Shown here piece by piece: positions 14,944 through 14,955 of a stretch of DNA of 14,955 nt. Positions within the stretch are counted from its first letter, which is position 1. Each line of letters begins with the position of its first letter. The DNA lies in the NCBI GenBank assembly GCA_021204375.1, contig JAJPZL010000048.1:1-14955 (forward strand), written 5' to 3'. A program made the translations under genes and the position numbers. Origin of the DNA: Bacteroides sp. Lineage in GTDB: Bacteria > Bacteroidota > Bacteroidia > Bacteroidales > Bacteroidaceae. A model generated the notes under the pieces. The model was given only the letters and a program-made list of their open reading frames with translations, did no database searches and was not told the DNA's origin.

Positions 14944-14955
14944 GTTATTATAAAT

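Overview
The window comes from a Bacteroidota genome, most likely order Bacteroidales. The evidence is gene content (a six-gene Na+-NQR operon, a GH140-type glycosidase, a six-bladed beta-propeller lipoprotein, DivIC beside dnaX), signal peptides ending in the typical xAQ, and several copies of the Bacteroides -7 promoter element TAnnTTTG at sensible distances from start codons. I cannot name the species.

Left part (1-3100): an AraC-type regulator, then a two-gene unit of an eight-cysteine ferredoxin and a small histidine-bearing membrane protein (DUF4405-like), then a divergent pair: a chloramphenicol-acetyltransferase-like gene (minus) and a secreted 5-hydroxyisourate hydrolase (plus). Three genes here look damaged. 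The AraC gene has a stop codon seven residues before its natural end. Both genes of the divergent pair need one extra A in an A6 run near the 5' end to restore the full protein. Either this is local gene decay, or the sequence has homopolymer errors.

Middle (3100-6180): dnaX (minus) and divIC (plus) diverge from one short spacer with a -7 element on each strand. divIC is followed by a small unknown membrane protein, and a DUF1801 protein lies on the minus strand. dnaX carries the heptamer A AAA AAG in the same codon phase as in E. coli, directly followed by a potential hairpin. This predicts a shorter, gamma-like product ending in the -1 frame.

6180-9050: a secreted GH140-type glycoside hydrolase and a six-bladed beta-propeller lipoprotein form a two-gene unit. 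It ends at a perfect hairpin shared with the convergent nqr operon.

Right part (9078-14943): nqrA-B-C-D-E-F on the minus strand encodes the complete sodium-pumping NADH:quinone reductase. Its motifs (flavinylation Thr in NqrB and NqrC, [2Fe-2S] and FAD/NAD sites in NqrF, iron-site Cys in NqrD and NqrE) are present. nqrB is odd: its reading frame continues 27 codons upstream of the first ATG with family-like sequence but no usual start codon.

I saw no tRNA, rRNA, CRISPR array, insertion sequence or phage gene, no gene-free stretch above 300 bases, and no obviously undescribed multi-gene system. The best leads are the dnaX recoding site, the cluster of damaged genes at the left, and the nqrB start.
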